Assembly: GCA_903888485.1 (NCBI GenBank)
Contig: CAISTS010000075.1
Coordinates: forward strand, 1-52,556
Direction of reading: 5' to 3'
DNA length: 52,556 bases
From: an uncultured bacterium
Lineage (GTDB): Bacteria; Pseudomonadota; Alphaproteobacteria; Rhodospirillales; Rhodospirillaceae
In this document: piece by piece, positions 28,767 to 37,716 of the stretch
How positions within the stretch are numbered: the first letter of the stretch is position 1
Layout of the letters: every line of letters begins with the position of its first letter
The notes under the pieces: model-generated
What the model saw: only the letters and a program-made list of their open reading frames with translations
Told to the model about the DNA's origin: nothing
The model's database searches: none
Made by a program: the position numbers and the translations under genes

Positions 28767-30953
28767 ATGAAACAGCTTCTTTTGAACACCGTCGCTTCGG
28801 CCTGGGTCATTCTGGGCGCGGGCGCGGTCTACGCCGCCGCCGACGCGCCGCCGAAGGTCGCCGACGGTCTGTCCGGTGTCGTCACCAGCACCAAGGGCGC
28901 CGAGGGCGGTGTGTGGGTGATCGCCGAAACCGAAGATCTGCCGACGCGGTTCATCAAGATCGTCGTCACCGACGACGAGGGCCGCTACGTCATGCCCGCC
29001 ATGCCCAAGGCCAAGTACAAAGTCTGGGTGCGCGGCTATGGTCTCGTCGATTCCAAGGCCGTCGAGAGCGCGACGGGCGCGCAGCTCAACCTGAAAGCCG
29101 AGATCGCGCCGAACGAATTGGCCGCCGCCGATTACTATCCCGCCAACTATTGGCTGCAGATGATGAGCCTGCCGGGTGAAAAAGAATTCCCGGGGACGGG
29201 CCCGAAGGGCAACGGTCTGCCGCCGTCGATGAAGACGCAGCAGGAGTACGTCTCGCGCCTGAAGTCGGGTTGCATGCTCTGTCACCAGCAGGGCCACGCC
29301 GGCTCGCGCATCTTGCCCAACAGCTCGGTCGAAGGCTGGTACGAACGTTTGAAGATGGCCCGGCCGCTAGGCGACCAGACCGTCGGCAACCACGGCGCGG
29401 GCATCTCGCAGAGCATGCTGAATAACATGACGGCCCTCGGGCCGCGCGGCCTTGAGGTCTTCGCCGATTGGACCAAGCGGATCGAGAAGGGCGAGTTGCC
29501 GAAGGAAAAGCCGCAGCGCCCAGAAGGCATCGAGCGCAACCTCGTCCTCAGTATCTGGGACTGGGCTTTCGGCCGCGCGCTGCATGACGAGATCGCCACC
29601 GACCGCCGCAATCCAACGGTCAACGGCAACGGTCTGGTGTATGCGCTCGCGCCGACCACGGGCAACATCGAGTATCTCGATCCGGTGAAGAACACGATCG
29701 GCGAAGTGAAGCTGCCGGCGCGCCCCGGCAAAGAGCAGATGAACGTCTACCCGCACAATCCGATGATCGACGGCAAAGGCCGCGTGTGGATCACCGACAT
29801 CGGGCAATACACCTTGCCGCAGCAGCTGACGTCGGAAATGCGTCCCGACTTCTGCTCGAACGGTGCGACCAACAAGTTCGCCAAGTATTGGCCAATCTCG
29901 GGCGAAACCCGCGACCGCCAGCTCATGCTGTTCGACCCGGCGACGGAATCGACGGTGAGCGTCGAACATTGTTTCGGTGTGCACCATCTCGCCTTCGCGC
30001 GCGATGAGCGTGACTCGCTCGTCTTCAGCGGCGATCGCGATGCAGTGGGCTGGATCGAAACCAAGACCTACGACGAAACCAAGAGCGGCGAGAAGGCGGT
30101 GGGCTGGTGCCCGATGGTTCTCGACACCAACGCCGACGGCAAGATCACGCCGGACCGGACCCAGTGGAACGAGCCGGCCATGGCGCGCGGCAACGGCGAA
30201 ACCATCACCGTCGAGGGCGAGGCTCCGAAAGCCGACCCCAAGAAGGACACGCGCATCACCGGCGGCAGCTACGGCATGGACACGAGCCCGCTCGACAACT
30301 CGATCTGGCTCGACCGTCTCAGCATCCATCCGACGGCGATCGTGCGCGTCGATCGCGGCGCCAATCCGCCGGAAACCTGCCGCTCGGAAATCTACGAGCC
30401 GCCGCAGAAGCCCGACGGGAGCTACCAGGCGTTCCTCGGCCGCAGCGTCAGCATCGATTCAAAGGGCCTCGCGTGGGTGATGTTCAACAGCGGCCATATG
30501 GGCGTGTTCGACCGCAACAAGTGCAAGGTGAAAAACGGCCCGACGGCGACGGGGCAGCACTGCACGGAAGGCTGGAAGATCTATGAAGTGCCCGGTCCGC
30601 GGATGGGCAACAGTAGCATCAGCGCCGACTGGAGCTATCTGAACTGGGTGGATGTCTACAACACCTTCGGGCTTGGCACGGACATCCCGATGGCGCCCGG
30701 CTCCAACTCGGACTCGCTGATCGCGCTTACACCGAGCGATGGCAAAGTGCACCACTTCCGCATTCCCTACCCGCGCGGCGCATTCACGCGCGGCCTGGAT
30801 GGCCGCATCGACGATCCGAAGGCGGGCTGGAAGGGCCGCGGCCTCTGGATGGCCTACGCCATGACGCCGGCGTTCCATCAGGAAGGCGGCAACGAGGGCA
30901 AGGGTCCGCAGATCGTGCATCTGCAGTTCCGCTCGAGCCCGCTGGAGCAGTAG
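28767..30953 (+). CDS. Secreted haem-c / beta-propeller protein, copy 1
   Basis: 728 residues from ATG 28767 (GGGAGG upstream). A signal peptide ends near VYA (residue 23). Residues about 35-115 form a carboxypeptidase-regulatory-like (transthyretin-type) beta domain, with GVVTSTKGAEGGVWVIAE. Cys169-Met-Leu-Cys172-His173 is a CxxCH c-type haem site. From about residue 280, repeats such as VYALAPTTGNIEYLDP and MIDGKGRVWITD suggest a beta-propeller of the streptogramin-lyase (Vgb) or NHL kind. Six further Cys are conserved in copy 2 and may form disulfides. An EF-hand-like loop (DTNADGKITPDR, from residue 453) suggests calcium. It is a periplasmic protein of unknown substrate, with a strong terminator after it. 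Confidence 0.85.
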   Translation: MKQLLLNTVASAWVILGAGAVYAAADAPPKVADGLSGVVTSTKGAEGGVWVIAETEDLPTRFIKIVVTDDEGRYVMPAMPKAKYKVWVRGYGLVDSKAVESATGAQLNLKAEIAPNELAAADYYPANYWLQMMSLPGEKEFPGTGPKGNGLPPSMKTQQEYVSRLKSGCMLCHQQGHAGSRILPNSSVEGWYERLKMARPLGDQTVGNHGAGISQSMLNNMTALGPRGLEVFADWTKRIEKGELPKEKPQRPEGIERNLVLSIWDWAFGRALHDEIATDRRNPTVNGNGLVYALAPTTGNIEYLDPVKNTIGEVKLPARPGKEQMNVYPHNPMIDGKGRVWITDIGQYTLPQQLTSEMRPDFCSNGATNKFAKYWPISGETRDRQLMLFDPATESTVSVEHCFGVHHLAFARDERDSLVFSGDRDAVGWIETKTYDETKSGEKAVGWCPMVLDTNADGKITPDRTQWNEPAMARGNGETITVEGEAPKADPKKDTRITGGSYGMDTSPLDNSIWLDRLSIHPTAIVRVDRGANPPETCRSEIYEPPQKPDGSYQAFLGRSVSIDSKGLAWVMFNSGHMGVFDRNKCKVKNGPTATGQHCTEGWKIYEVPGPRMGNSSISADWSYLNWVDVYNTFGLGTDIPMAPGSNSDSLIALTPSDGKVHHFRIPYPRGAFTRGLDGRIDDPKAGWKGRGLWMAYAMTPAFHQEGGNEGKGPQIVHLQFRSSPLEQ

Positions 30954-30966
30954 ACCGTACAAATGG

Positions 30967-31007
30967 CGGCGGGGGCAGGCGATACGCCGGGCCCCCGCCG
31001 TCTTTTT
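30967..31007 (+). terminator. Rho-independent terminator after haem-propeller copy 1
   Basis: CGGCGGGGGC (30967-30976) and GCCCCCGCCG (30991-31000) form a ten-base GC stem, followed by TCTTTTT. It lies 13 bases after the stop codon and should separate this gene from the receptor gene downstream. Confidence 0.88.
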
Positions 31008-31253
31008 GGTGCGGCACGATCAATGGTGCAGTGCGCGCACATGTCCGTACTGGCGTTACCCCGGCCGAACGCTTCGCGAATACCCCAATAGCTGTTGTAG
31101 GCGCATAGACCCGTCGGGTAGTGTACACGTGCGCACCTGAGGATGTTGCGCGCCGGGGAGAGCCTTCAGCGCATTCAGCATCAAACGCGGAAACGTCGCG
31201 GCCCGTGCATGCGGTCCGGACATGGCATCTCCGCTTTTTCACGGGAGGGAAAA

Positions 31254-34199
31254 GTGCAAGACACAGTCACCCATACGAATGGCTACCGCGTTTTTCGCGC
31301 GAGAATTCTGGCAACCGTGAGCGCGCTGACCCTTGTGGCGGCGTCCTTTGGAAATCCCGCCATGCTGCGCGCGGCCGAACAAGCCGCGTCGCAACAGGCC
31401 GACGAGGATCTCGGCGAAGTCGTCGTCACCGGTTCACGCATCGTGCGCGAGGGCTACGAGGCGCCGACACCGCTTTCGGTCGTTGACACCGCCGCCATTG
31501 AAGCGTCCGCGACGGCGAACATCGCGGAGTTCGTCAACACCATGCCGGTGTTTTCCGGCTCGGCCTCGCCCAACACCGCGCAAAGCTCCATCAGCTCTGG
31601 CGCCGCCGGCGTCTCGACCCTCAACCTGCGCAACCTGGGCGCAACGCGCACTCTGGTGCTGCTCGACGGCCAGCGATCAGTCGGCTCGCTACTCACCGGC
31701 GCCGTCGATATCAATGTATTCCCGCAACAGCTGATTAGCCGCGTCGAAGTGGTCACCGGCGGCGCCTCGTCCGTTTATGGATCGGATGCGGTCGCGGGCG
31801 TGGTCAACTTCATCCTCGACAAGGAATACACGGGCTTCAAAGGTGAAGTGTCGGGCGGTGTTACGTCCTATCTCGACAACGAGAATTATAGGATCGCGCT
31901 GTCGGGAGGGTTCCCCTTCGCGGGCGGCCGTGGCCACGTCATCGCCTCGGGTGAGCAGGTCTATAAGGCGGGCGTCTATGACGGCCCTCAACGCGATTGG
32001 GCCTTCACCGGTGTCGGCTGGGTGACCAACCCGACCTACACCGCCACCAACGGCCAGCCGCGCCTTTACTGGTTCCCGGACCGGGTCGGCAACTCGAACG
32101 GCACGCCGGGTGGTATCGTCGTCAACGGCCCGCTCAAGGGCACCTACTTCGGCCCCGGCGGCTCGGTACACCAGCTCACCTACGGCGACGTGGTGTTCGA
32201 CCCCTCCATGCACGGCGGCGACTGGCAGTACACCGATGTGCACGAGCGCATGAACTCGCTCGATCCGCTGGAATCCCGCCAGAACCTCTACGTGCGCGCC
32301 CAATACGACATCACTGACAATGTCACGATGTTTGCGTCGGCCTCCTGGGGCAGCGGCCGCACCAAAGGGCAGGCCTTCGTCCAGTTCCAGCCTGGCAACG
32401 CCGCCAGCGGTCCGAACGCGATCAAGGCCGACAACGCCTTCATCCCGGACGTCGTACGCGCGCGCATGACCCAACTCGGGCTCACCACCCTGACCATCGG
32501 CAGCTATAACTTCGATCTGCCGACGACCAATTCCGACAACCAGCGCATGGTGAATCGCCACGTCGTCGGCGCCAATGGCCGCTTCGGTGCTTTCGGCAAA
32601 GAGTGGACCTGGGATGCTTACTTCCAGAACGGCTACAGCCGTAGCTCGGTCAACACCGAGAACACGACGTACCGAGATCGCTTCAACTGGTCGATCGATG
32701 CCATCCGCAACGCCAACGGCCAGATCGTCTGCCGCGTGAACGGCGACGCCAGCACAGCCAACGACGTTCCGGGTTGCGTGCCCTGGAACCTGTTCGGCGA
32801 GAACGTCAACTCCGACGCCGGCCGCGCCTGGCTCGTGGGCACTTCGTACACTTATCAAAAACTCGTACAGAACGTGTGGGAAGCGACCGTTGGCGGCGAG
32901 GCATTCGACATCTGGGCCGGCCCGGTGTCGGTCTCGGCCAACTTCGCCTATCGCCAGGAGAAGGTGAACACCATCTCCGACTCCCAGTCGCTGCTCACCA
33001 ACTGGTTCGGCGGTAACTACAAGCCGCTCATCGGCAAACTCTCCGTCAAGGAAGCCGCCTTCGAAACCGTCGTTCCTCTTGCCAACAATCAAGACTGGGC
33101 CGACGCGTGGGACTTCAACGGCGCGGTACGTCTGACCGACTACTCCAATTCGGGTTTCGTGGTCACATGGAAAGCCGGCACCACCTACACGCCGATCCCG
33201 GACATCAAGGTGCGTATCACCCGTTCGCGTGACATCCGCGCGCCGAACCTGAACGAACTGTATGCCGCCGGGTCCGGCAGCCAAGTCAACCTGCCGCTCG
33301 ATCCGTTCACGGGGGCCTCGCCACAGTACCGCGGCCTAGCGGTCGGCAATGCGCTCCTGATACCGGAAAAGGCCGACACTTTCGGGCTCGGGGTCGTACT
33401 TGCGCCGTCGTTCCTGCCGAACCTGACCGTGTCCGCCGACTACTGGGACATCCAGTTGAAGGACGCCATCGGTCCTATCACGCCGCAGGCTACCGTCGAC
33501 CTCTGCTTCTCCAACGCGCGCCCTGACCTCTGTCAGTTCATTACGCGCCAGGCGCCCACCGGCGTTCCGCCGTACACCACCATAGGTCAGATCATCCAGA
33601 TCCAGACCTCAAGCATCAACATCGCCACGCAGAACACGAAGGGCATCGACTTCGAGGGCACCTACCGCTGGGATGCCGAGGACCTGATGGAAGGCTGGGC
33701 TGGCAGCTTCATTCTGCACGGCAACGCCACCCTCTATTTGCGCAACTACACCAACCCGGGCTTCCCCGGCGCGGTGTTGACGCAGACCGTCGGCGAAAAC
33801 GCCGGCGGCGGCCCACCCGACTGGCGCTTGTCGACCACGTTGTCCTACGCGCTCGATCCGTTCAACATTTCGCTTACCATGCGCCAGATGAGCTCGGGCA
33901 CATACAACAACAACTATATCGTCTGCACGTCGGGCTGCCCGGCTTCAACCCCGCAGAACGAGACCGTCACCTATAACCGCGTCGAGGGCTATCGGTACTT
34001 CGACTTAGGTTTCAACTACCGCTTTGGTGTCGGCGAAGACGTAGCAATGGATGCGTTCCTCAACGTCCGTAACGTGATGAACACCGACCCGGCCCAGTTC
34101 GCAAATCGCAGCATCCCCTACATCACCGCGACCGCCAACTCGACACTGTACGACACGCTCGGCCGCGTCTTCCGCGCGGGAATTCGCTTCAAAATGTAG
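31254..34199 (+). CDS. TonB-dependent outer-membrane receptor
   Basis: 981 residues from GTG 31254, chosen for the strong GGGAGG before it; an ATG at 31209 is in frame but lacks one. A signal peptide covers about residues 1-40. The plug domain (about 55-175) begins EVVVTGSRI and contains TPLSVVDTAAIE, LRNLGATRTLVLLDGQR, and VEVVTGGASSVYGSDAVAGVVNFIL. The 22-strand barrel fills the rest, closing with FRAGIRFKM. It imports a large or scarce substrate using energy from TonB-ExbBD, which are not in this window. It is flanked on both sides by the haem-propeller paralogues, so a shared substrate is likely (inference). Confidence 0.95.
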   Translation: MQDTVTHTNGYRVFRARILATVSALTLVAASFGNPAMLRAAEQAASQQADEDLGEVVVTGSRIVREGYEAPTPLSVVDTAAIEASATANIAEFVNTMPVFSGSASPNTAQSSISSGAAGVSTLNLRNLGATRTLVLLDGQRSVGSLLTGAVDINVFPQQLISRVEVVTGGASSVYGSDAVAGVVNFILDKEYTGFKGEVSGGVTSYLDNENYRIALSGGFPFAGGRGHVIASGEQVYKAGVYDGPQRDWAFTGVGWVTNPTYTATNGQPRLYWFPDRVGNSNGTPGGIVVNGPLKGTYFGPGGSVHQLTYGDVVFDPSMHGGDWQYTDVHERMNSLDPLESRQNLYVRAQYDITDNVTMFASASWGSGRTKGQAFVQFQPGNAASGPNAIKADNAFIPDVVRARMTQLGLTTLTIGSYNFDLPTTNSDNQRMVNRHVVGANGRFGAFGKEWTWDAYFQNGYSRSSVNTENTTYRDRFNWSIDAIRNANGQIVCRVNGDASTANDVPGCVPWNLFGENVNSDAGRAWLVGTSYTYQKLVQNVWEATVGGEAFDIWAGPVSVSANFAYRQEKVNTISDSQSLLTNWFGGNYKPLIGKLSVKEAAFETVVPLANNQDWADAWDFNGAVRLTDYSNSGFVVTWKAGTTYTPIPDIKVRITRSRDIRAPNLNELYAAGSGSQVNLPLDPFTGASPQYRGLAVGNALLIPEKADTFGLGVVLAPSFLPNLTVSADYWDIQLKDAIGPITPQATVDLCFSNARPDLCQFITRQAPTGVPPYTTIGQIIQIQTSSINIATQNTKGIDFEGTYRWDAEDLMEGWAGSFILHGNATLYLRNYTNPGFPGAVLTQTVGENAGGGPPDWRLSTTLSYALDPFNISLTMRQMSSGTYNNNYIVCTSGCPASTPQNETVTYNRVEGYRYFDLGFNYRFGVGEDVAMDAFLNVRNVMNTDPAQFANRSIPYITATANSTLYDTLGRVFRAGIRFKM

Positions 34200-34546
34200 G
34201 AGCGCCCCACGCGTCGTTGATATGGACTTCGACGGCCCCGGGGTAAACAGCCTTGGGGCCGTTTCTTATCTAAGGGGGCTGGCGGGGCGGGAGTCTCCTT
34301 GACCCCGCAGGCAGGCCGGACAAACCGCCCAAATCGGAGCGGGAGGCGCACGGCTGAAATGTGTCTGTGCTGGCAAGCGAGACGCGGTTTTTCGTAACCA
34401 GATCATCGGCGTCTACAGACATCAGCCCGCCGTCAGGGTATAAATGCGCCCGGACGCCATCCTCCGATACCACGGGGTGGCCGCCTTATCCGCTTGCGGG
34501 AGTTACGGCGCGACGGTTCAATCAATTTGGAGAGGGAGGATCTGAT
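34200..34546. other. Region between the receptor gene and haem-propeller copy 2
   Basis: 347 bases holding the receptor terminator and presumably the promoter of the next gene. A minus-strand frame (34270-34473, 67 codons) is open, but it has no ribosome binding site or recognisable family, and is not called. No operator matching the one at 28705 is present. Confidence 0.4.
34232..34265 (+). terminator. Rho-independent terminator after the receptor gene
   Basis: ACGGCCCC (34232-34239) and GGGGCCGT (34255-34262) are followed by TTCTTAT, 32 bases after the receptor stop. The sequence closely resembles the terminator at 36764-36801. Confidence 0.7.
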
Positions 34547-36727
34547 ATGCGCGTGAGACAGCAGTTATTGATCACCGTTGCGGCGGTGTTTGGAGCAGGC
34601 GTACTCGCCACGGCCGCATCCGCGGCATCATCGGCACCCGCCTCGATGTCCGCGCCGGGCGGCATCATCCGCGGTGTGGTCACCAGCACCAAGGGCCCTG
34701 AGGCCGGTGTCTGGGTCATCGCCGAAACAAACGACCTTCCGACGCGCTTCATCAAGATCGTCGTCACCGACGATCAAGGCCGCTATCTCCTGCCGCAGTT
34801 GCCGAACGCCAAGTTCAAGGTGTGGGTGCGCGGCTACGGCCTCGTCGATAGTCCGCAAGTCGATGCGGCCCCCGGCGCCAAGCTCGACTTGAAAGCCGTC
34901 ATCGCGCCGAACGCAGCCGCGGCGGCGGAATACTATCCGGCCAATTACTGGCTTTCGCTGATGAAGTTTCCGGCGGCCAGCGAGTTCCCCGGCACCGGTC
35001 CCAAGGGCAACGGCATTCCGCCGGTCTATAAAACTCAGCAGCAATACATCATGCAGCTCAAGAGCGACTGTATGCTGTGCCATCAGCAGGGCGGCGCGCC
35101 GACCCGCCATCTGGCCAACAACACCGTTGAAGGCTGGTATGAGCGTCTGAAGATGGCCCGGCCGATCGGCGACAACGTCGTCGGCAACCATGGCCAGGGT
35201 GTCGCCGTGAGCATGATGAACCGCATGACCGGCCTCGGTCCGCGTGGTCTGCAGACCTTCACCGATTGGACGGTGGCTGTTGAAAAGGGCCAACTGCCGG
35301 AAGCGCCGCCGCGTCCGGAAGGCGTCGAGCGCAATCTGGTGCTGACGGTGTGGGACTTTGCCTTCGGCCATGCGCTGCACGACGAAATCACCACTGACAA
35401 GCGCAACCCGACGGTCAACGCCAACGGCTGGGTCTATGCCGTGGCGCCGACGACCGGCCATCTCGAGTACCTCGATCCGGTGAACCACACGGTCGGCGAG
35501 ATCAAGCTGCCCGCGCTGCCCGGCAAAGATCAGTTGAACGTGTACCCGCACAACCCGATGATCGACGGCAAGGGCCGCGTGTGGATCACCGATACCGGCC
35601 AGTACACACTGCCGGAGCCTCTGCCTGTGGAACAGCGCGCCGCGTTCTGCGCCGACCCGGCCAACAAGTTCGCCAAGTATTATCCGGTCACGGGCGATAC
35701 CCGCGACAAGCAGGTTCTGCTGTTCGATCCCAAGGTTGAAGGGATCAAGAGCGTTCCGCACTGCTTCGGCGTGCATCACCTGGTCTTCGGTTACGACAAG
35801 GCCGACACCGTCTACTTCAGCGGCGACCGCGACATGGTGGGCTGGATCGAGACCACGACCTTCGACAACACCAAGGATCCGGTGAAATCGCAGGGCTGGT
35901 GCCCGATGGTGCTCGACACCAGCGAGAAGAACGTGGGCGACCTCGCCATCACGCCCGATCGCAACCAATGGAATGCGCCGGTCACGCCGGCGGAGCCGAA
36001 GCCTGCCGATCCCACCAAGGATACACGCCACTCCGGCGGCAGCTACGGCATGGACGTCAATCCTGCCGACAACACCATTTGGCTGGCGCGCTCCGGCATG
36101 TTCCCGACCGGTATCATCCGCTTTGACAAAGGCGCCAATCCACCGGAGACGTGCAAGACCGAGTTCTACGAGCCGTCCAAGAACGCAGCCGGCGAATACG
36201 GCGGCTTCGCCGCCAAGAGCGTCGGCATGGACGCCAAGGGCATTGCCTGGGTCAGCTTCAACAGCGGTCAATTCGGCCGCTTCGAGCGCAGCAAGTGCAA
36301 GGTGCTGCGTGGGCCCACGGCGACCGGACAGCAGTGCCCCGAAGGTTGGACGTTCCACGACGTGCCCGGTCCGCGTATGGCCGGCACCAACGTCGCGGGC
36401 GACCACTTCTACCTGAACTGGGTCGACCTCTATGACACCTTCGGCCTCGGCAAGGACATCCCGATGGCGCCGGGTTCCAACTCGGACTCGATCATCGCCA
36501 TGATGCCCGACACCGGCAAGTTCCTGCACTTCCGCGTGCCTTATCCGCGCGGCTTCTTCGGGCGCGGCCTTGACGGGCGCATAGACGATCCGAAGGGCGG
36601 CTGGAAAGGCAAAGGACTCTGGGGCGCTTTCGCCATGACGCCGGCGCATCACCAGGAAGGCGGCGACGAAGCCAAGGGCCCCCAGATGGTTCACTTCCAG
36701 CTGCGCGCGCATCCGCTGGAGGAATAG
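34547..36727 (+). CDS. Secreted haem-c / beta-propeller protein, copy 2
   Basis: 726 residues from ATG 34547, with GAGGGAGGA just upstream; the frame back to 34361 lacks a signal peptide. A signal peptide ends near ASA (residue 27). The architecture repeats copy 1: carboxypeptidase-regulatory-like domain (GVVTSTKGPEAGVWVIAE), haem site Cys175-Met-Leu-Cys178-His179, then a propeller with VYPHNPMIDGKGRVWITD, HCFGVHH and the end region DIPMAPGSNSDSIIAM. Identity to copy 1 is high along the whole length, so they arose by duplication. The EF-hand-like loop of copy 1 is replaced here by a longer insert (DTSEKNVGDLAITPDR), which may mean a different metal or partner. Periplasmic; function unknown. 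Confidence 0.85.
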   Translation: MRVRQQLLITVAAVFGAGVLATAASAASSAPASMSAPGGIIRGVVTSTKGPEAGVWVIAETNDLPTRFIKIVVTDDQGRYLLPQLPNAKFKVWVRGYGLVDSPQVDAAPGAKLDLKAVIAPNAAAAAEYYPANYWLSLMKFPAASEFPGTGPKGNGIPPVYKTQQQYIMQLKSDCMLCHQQGGAPTRHLANNTVEGWYERLKMARPIGDNVVGNHGQGVAVSMMNRMTGLGPRGLQTFTDWTVAVEKGQLPEAPPRPEGVERNLVLTVWDFAFGHALHDEITTDKRNPTVNANGWVYAVAPTTGHLEYLDPVNHTVGEIKLPALPGKDQLNVYPHNPMIDGKGRVWITDTGQYTLPEPLPVEQRAAFCADPANKFAKYYPVTGDTRDKQVLLFDPKVEGIKSVPHCFGVHHLVFGYDKADTVYFSGDRDMVGWIETTTFDNTKDPVKSQGWCPMVLDTSEKNVGDLAITPDRNQWNAPVTPAEPKPADPTKDTRHSGGSYGMDVNPADNTIWLARSGMFPTGIIRFDKGANPPETCKTEFYEPSKNAAGEYGGFAAKSVGMDAKGIAWVSFNSGQFGRFERSKCKVLRGPTATGQQCPEGWTFHDVPGPRMAGTNVAGDHFYLNWVDLYDTFGLGKDIPMAPGSNSDSIIAMMPDTGKFLHFRVPYPRGFFGRGLDGRIDDPKGGWKGKGLWGAFAMTPAHHQEGGDEAKGPQMVHFQLRAHPLEE

Positions 36728-37486
36728 CTAGGTCTTCACCGCTTCAAAAGCGGTCGCGTGAGGCGGCCCCGGGGCGAATAGCCACTGGGGCCGTTTCTTT
36801 TCGGGGCCAAACACGGCTTCGGGCGACGGTAAGGCTAAGAGCGACGACGACGAGGTGCCAAAGCCGCTGTCGGTCTGAAAGCTCATGGCGCGGACGCCCG
36901 CGCCGCCGTCGGTGGAGCCGAGCAGGCTGCGCCACGTCTCCCCCCACTCGTTTTTGTCGGGATCAGGCGGAGATGCGGCGCCAAAACGCGGCAGGTAGGT
37001 CGCGATGCGCGCATCGGACACATCGTTGCGGTCATAGGCCGTGAATATTGACAGCCCTTCGGGGACGCGCTCGAGACGCGCCCCGCGGCCAGGGCCAGTG
37101 AGCGCCAACCACCAGGCGTCGCGGTTGTCGGCGATTAGCATGTTGAAGGGCTGGTAGGCGGCGGGATCGATATCGCGCAAGGCCGCCGCCGCATCGCTGG
37201 CATCGCCATGGTCGAGCGCTTCCAGCACCAGCTCGCCGCGGCTGCGTTTGCCGGGCGCGGGGCCCAGGGAGCCATGGCGGTTGAGGATGCAGGCGACCAC
37301 ACCGGAATCGTTGAGGCCCATCCAGGTGCCGCCGGCCAGTTCGTCCAGGCCCGCGACCACGTCGGCGCGCTCCGGCCAATGGTGGGCCGGCGGCTTCCAG
37401 GGGCGATCGACCATTTCGTCGCGGTTGGCGCCGATGATGACCGGCCAGGGGTGATGGGGGCGGCGCAGGATGACGACGGTGCACAT
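36728..37486 (-). CDS. NRDE (TANGO2-like) family protein
   Basis: 252 residues from ATG 37486, which gives the family start MCTVVILRR; Cys2 could be an N-terminal nucleophile as in Ntn hydrolases, though no activity is established. The name motif is seen as GANRDEMVDRP, followed by GGTWMGLNDSG and the late SFQTDSGFGTSSSSLLAL. Animal TANGO2 has been linked to haem and lipid handling, which is suggestive next to two haem proteins, but this is inference. The gene converges on haem-propeller copy 2, and its last codons overlap that gene's terminator. Confidence 0.9.
   Translation of the reverse strand: MCTVVILRRPHHPWPVIIGANRDEMVDRPWKPPAHHWPERADVVAGLDELAGGTWMGLNDSGVVACILNRHGSLGPAPGKRSRGELVLEALDHGDASDAAAALRDIDPAAYQPFNMLIADNRDAWWLALTGPGRGARLERVPEGLSIFTAYDRNDVSDARIATYLPRFGAASPPDPDKNEWGETWRSLLGSTDGGAGVRAMSFQTDSGFGTSSSSLLALPSPEAVFGPEKKRPQWLFAPGPPHATAFEAVKT
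36764..36801 (+). terminator. Rho-independent terminator after haem-propeller copy 2
   Basis: CGGCCCC (36764-36770) and GGGGCCG (36787-36793) are followed by TTTCTTTT. It lies inside the 3' end of the convergent NRDE gene. A smaller hairpin, ACCGCTT-CAA-AAGCGGT (36738-36754), precedes it. Confidence 0.72.
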
Positions 37487-37624
37487 GGGCGAAAATAATG
37501 TAGTCTCCGGCGAGCCATGGCGCCAGTTGAGGTTCGCAGTGCCGGCAAAGGGCGGCACCTGTCCGCCCATCCTTGCAAAGCTGCCGAGTATCGGCGAATG
37601 TGAACCGATGCGGGGCCGCAAATG

Positions 37625-37638
37625 TTGATCTGGGTCAA
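37625..37638. promoter_or_regulatory. FNR/FixK-type box TTGATCTGGGTCAA
   Basis: Matches the FNR/FixK consensus TTGAT-N4-ATCAA at nine of ten defined bases. Its centre lies about 85 bases upstream of the CBS-domain gene start at 37717, compatible with an activator site near -41.5 if the leader is about 45 bases. Low-oxygen or nitric-oxide control of that gene is therefore predicted. Confidence 0.65.
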
Positions 37639-37716
37639 TGGAAACCAGCCCGAATTGAGTCTTTCTTTCGACCAGCGGCCGATTGCTCATCGACGATATG
37701 CGACAAGGAAACGAGA

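Noticed and set aside
31689..33284. 531-codon minus-strand open frame inside the receptor gene
   Set aside because: Antisense shadow of a clear TonB-dependent receptor.
34628..36712. 694-codon minus-strand open frame opposite haem-propeller copy 2
   Set aside because: Composition is that of an antisense shadow; the plus strand shows a signal peptide, haem motif and paralogue match.
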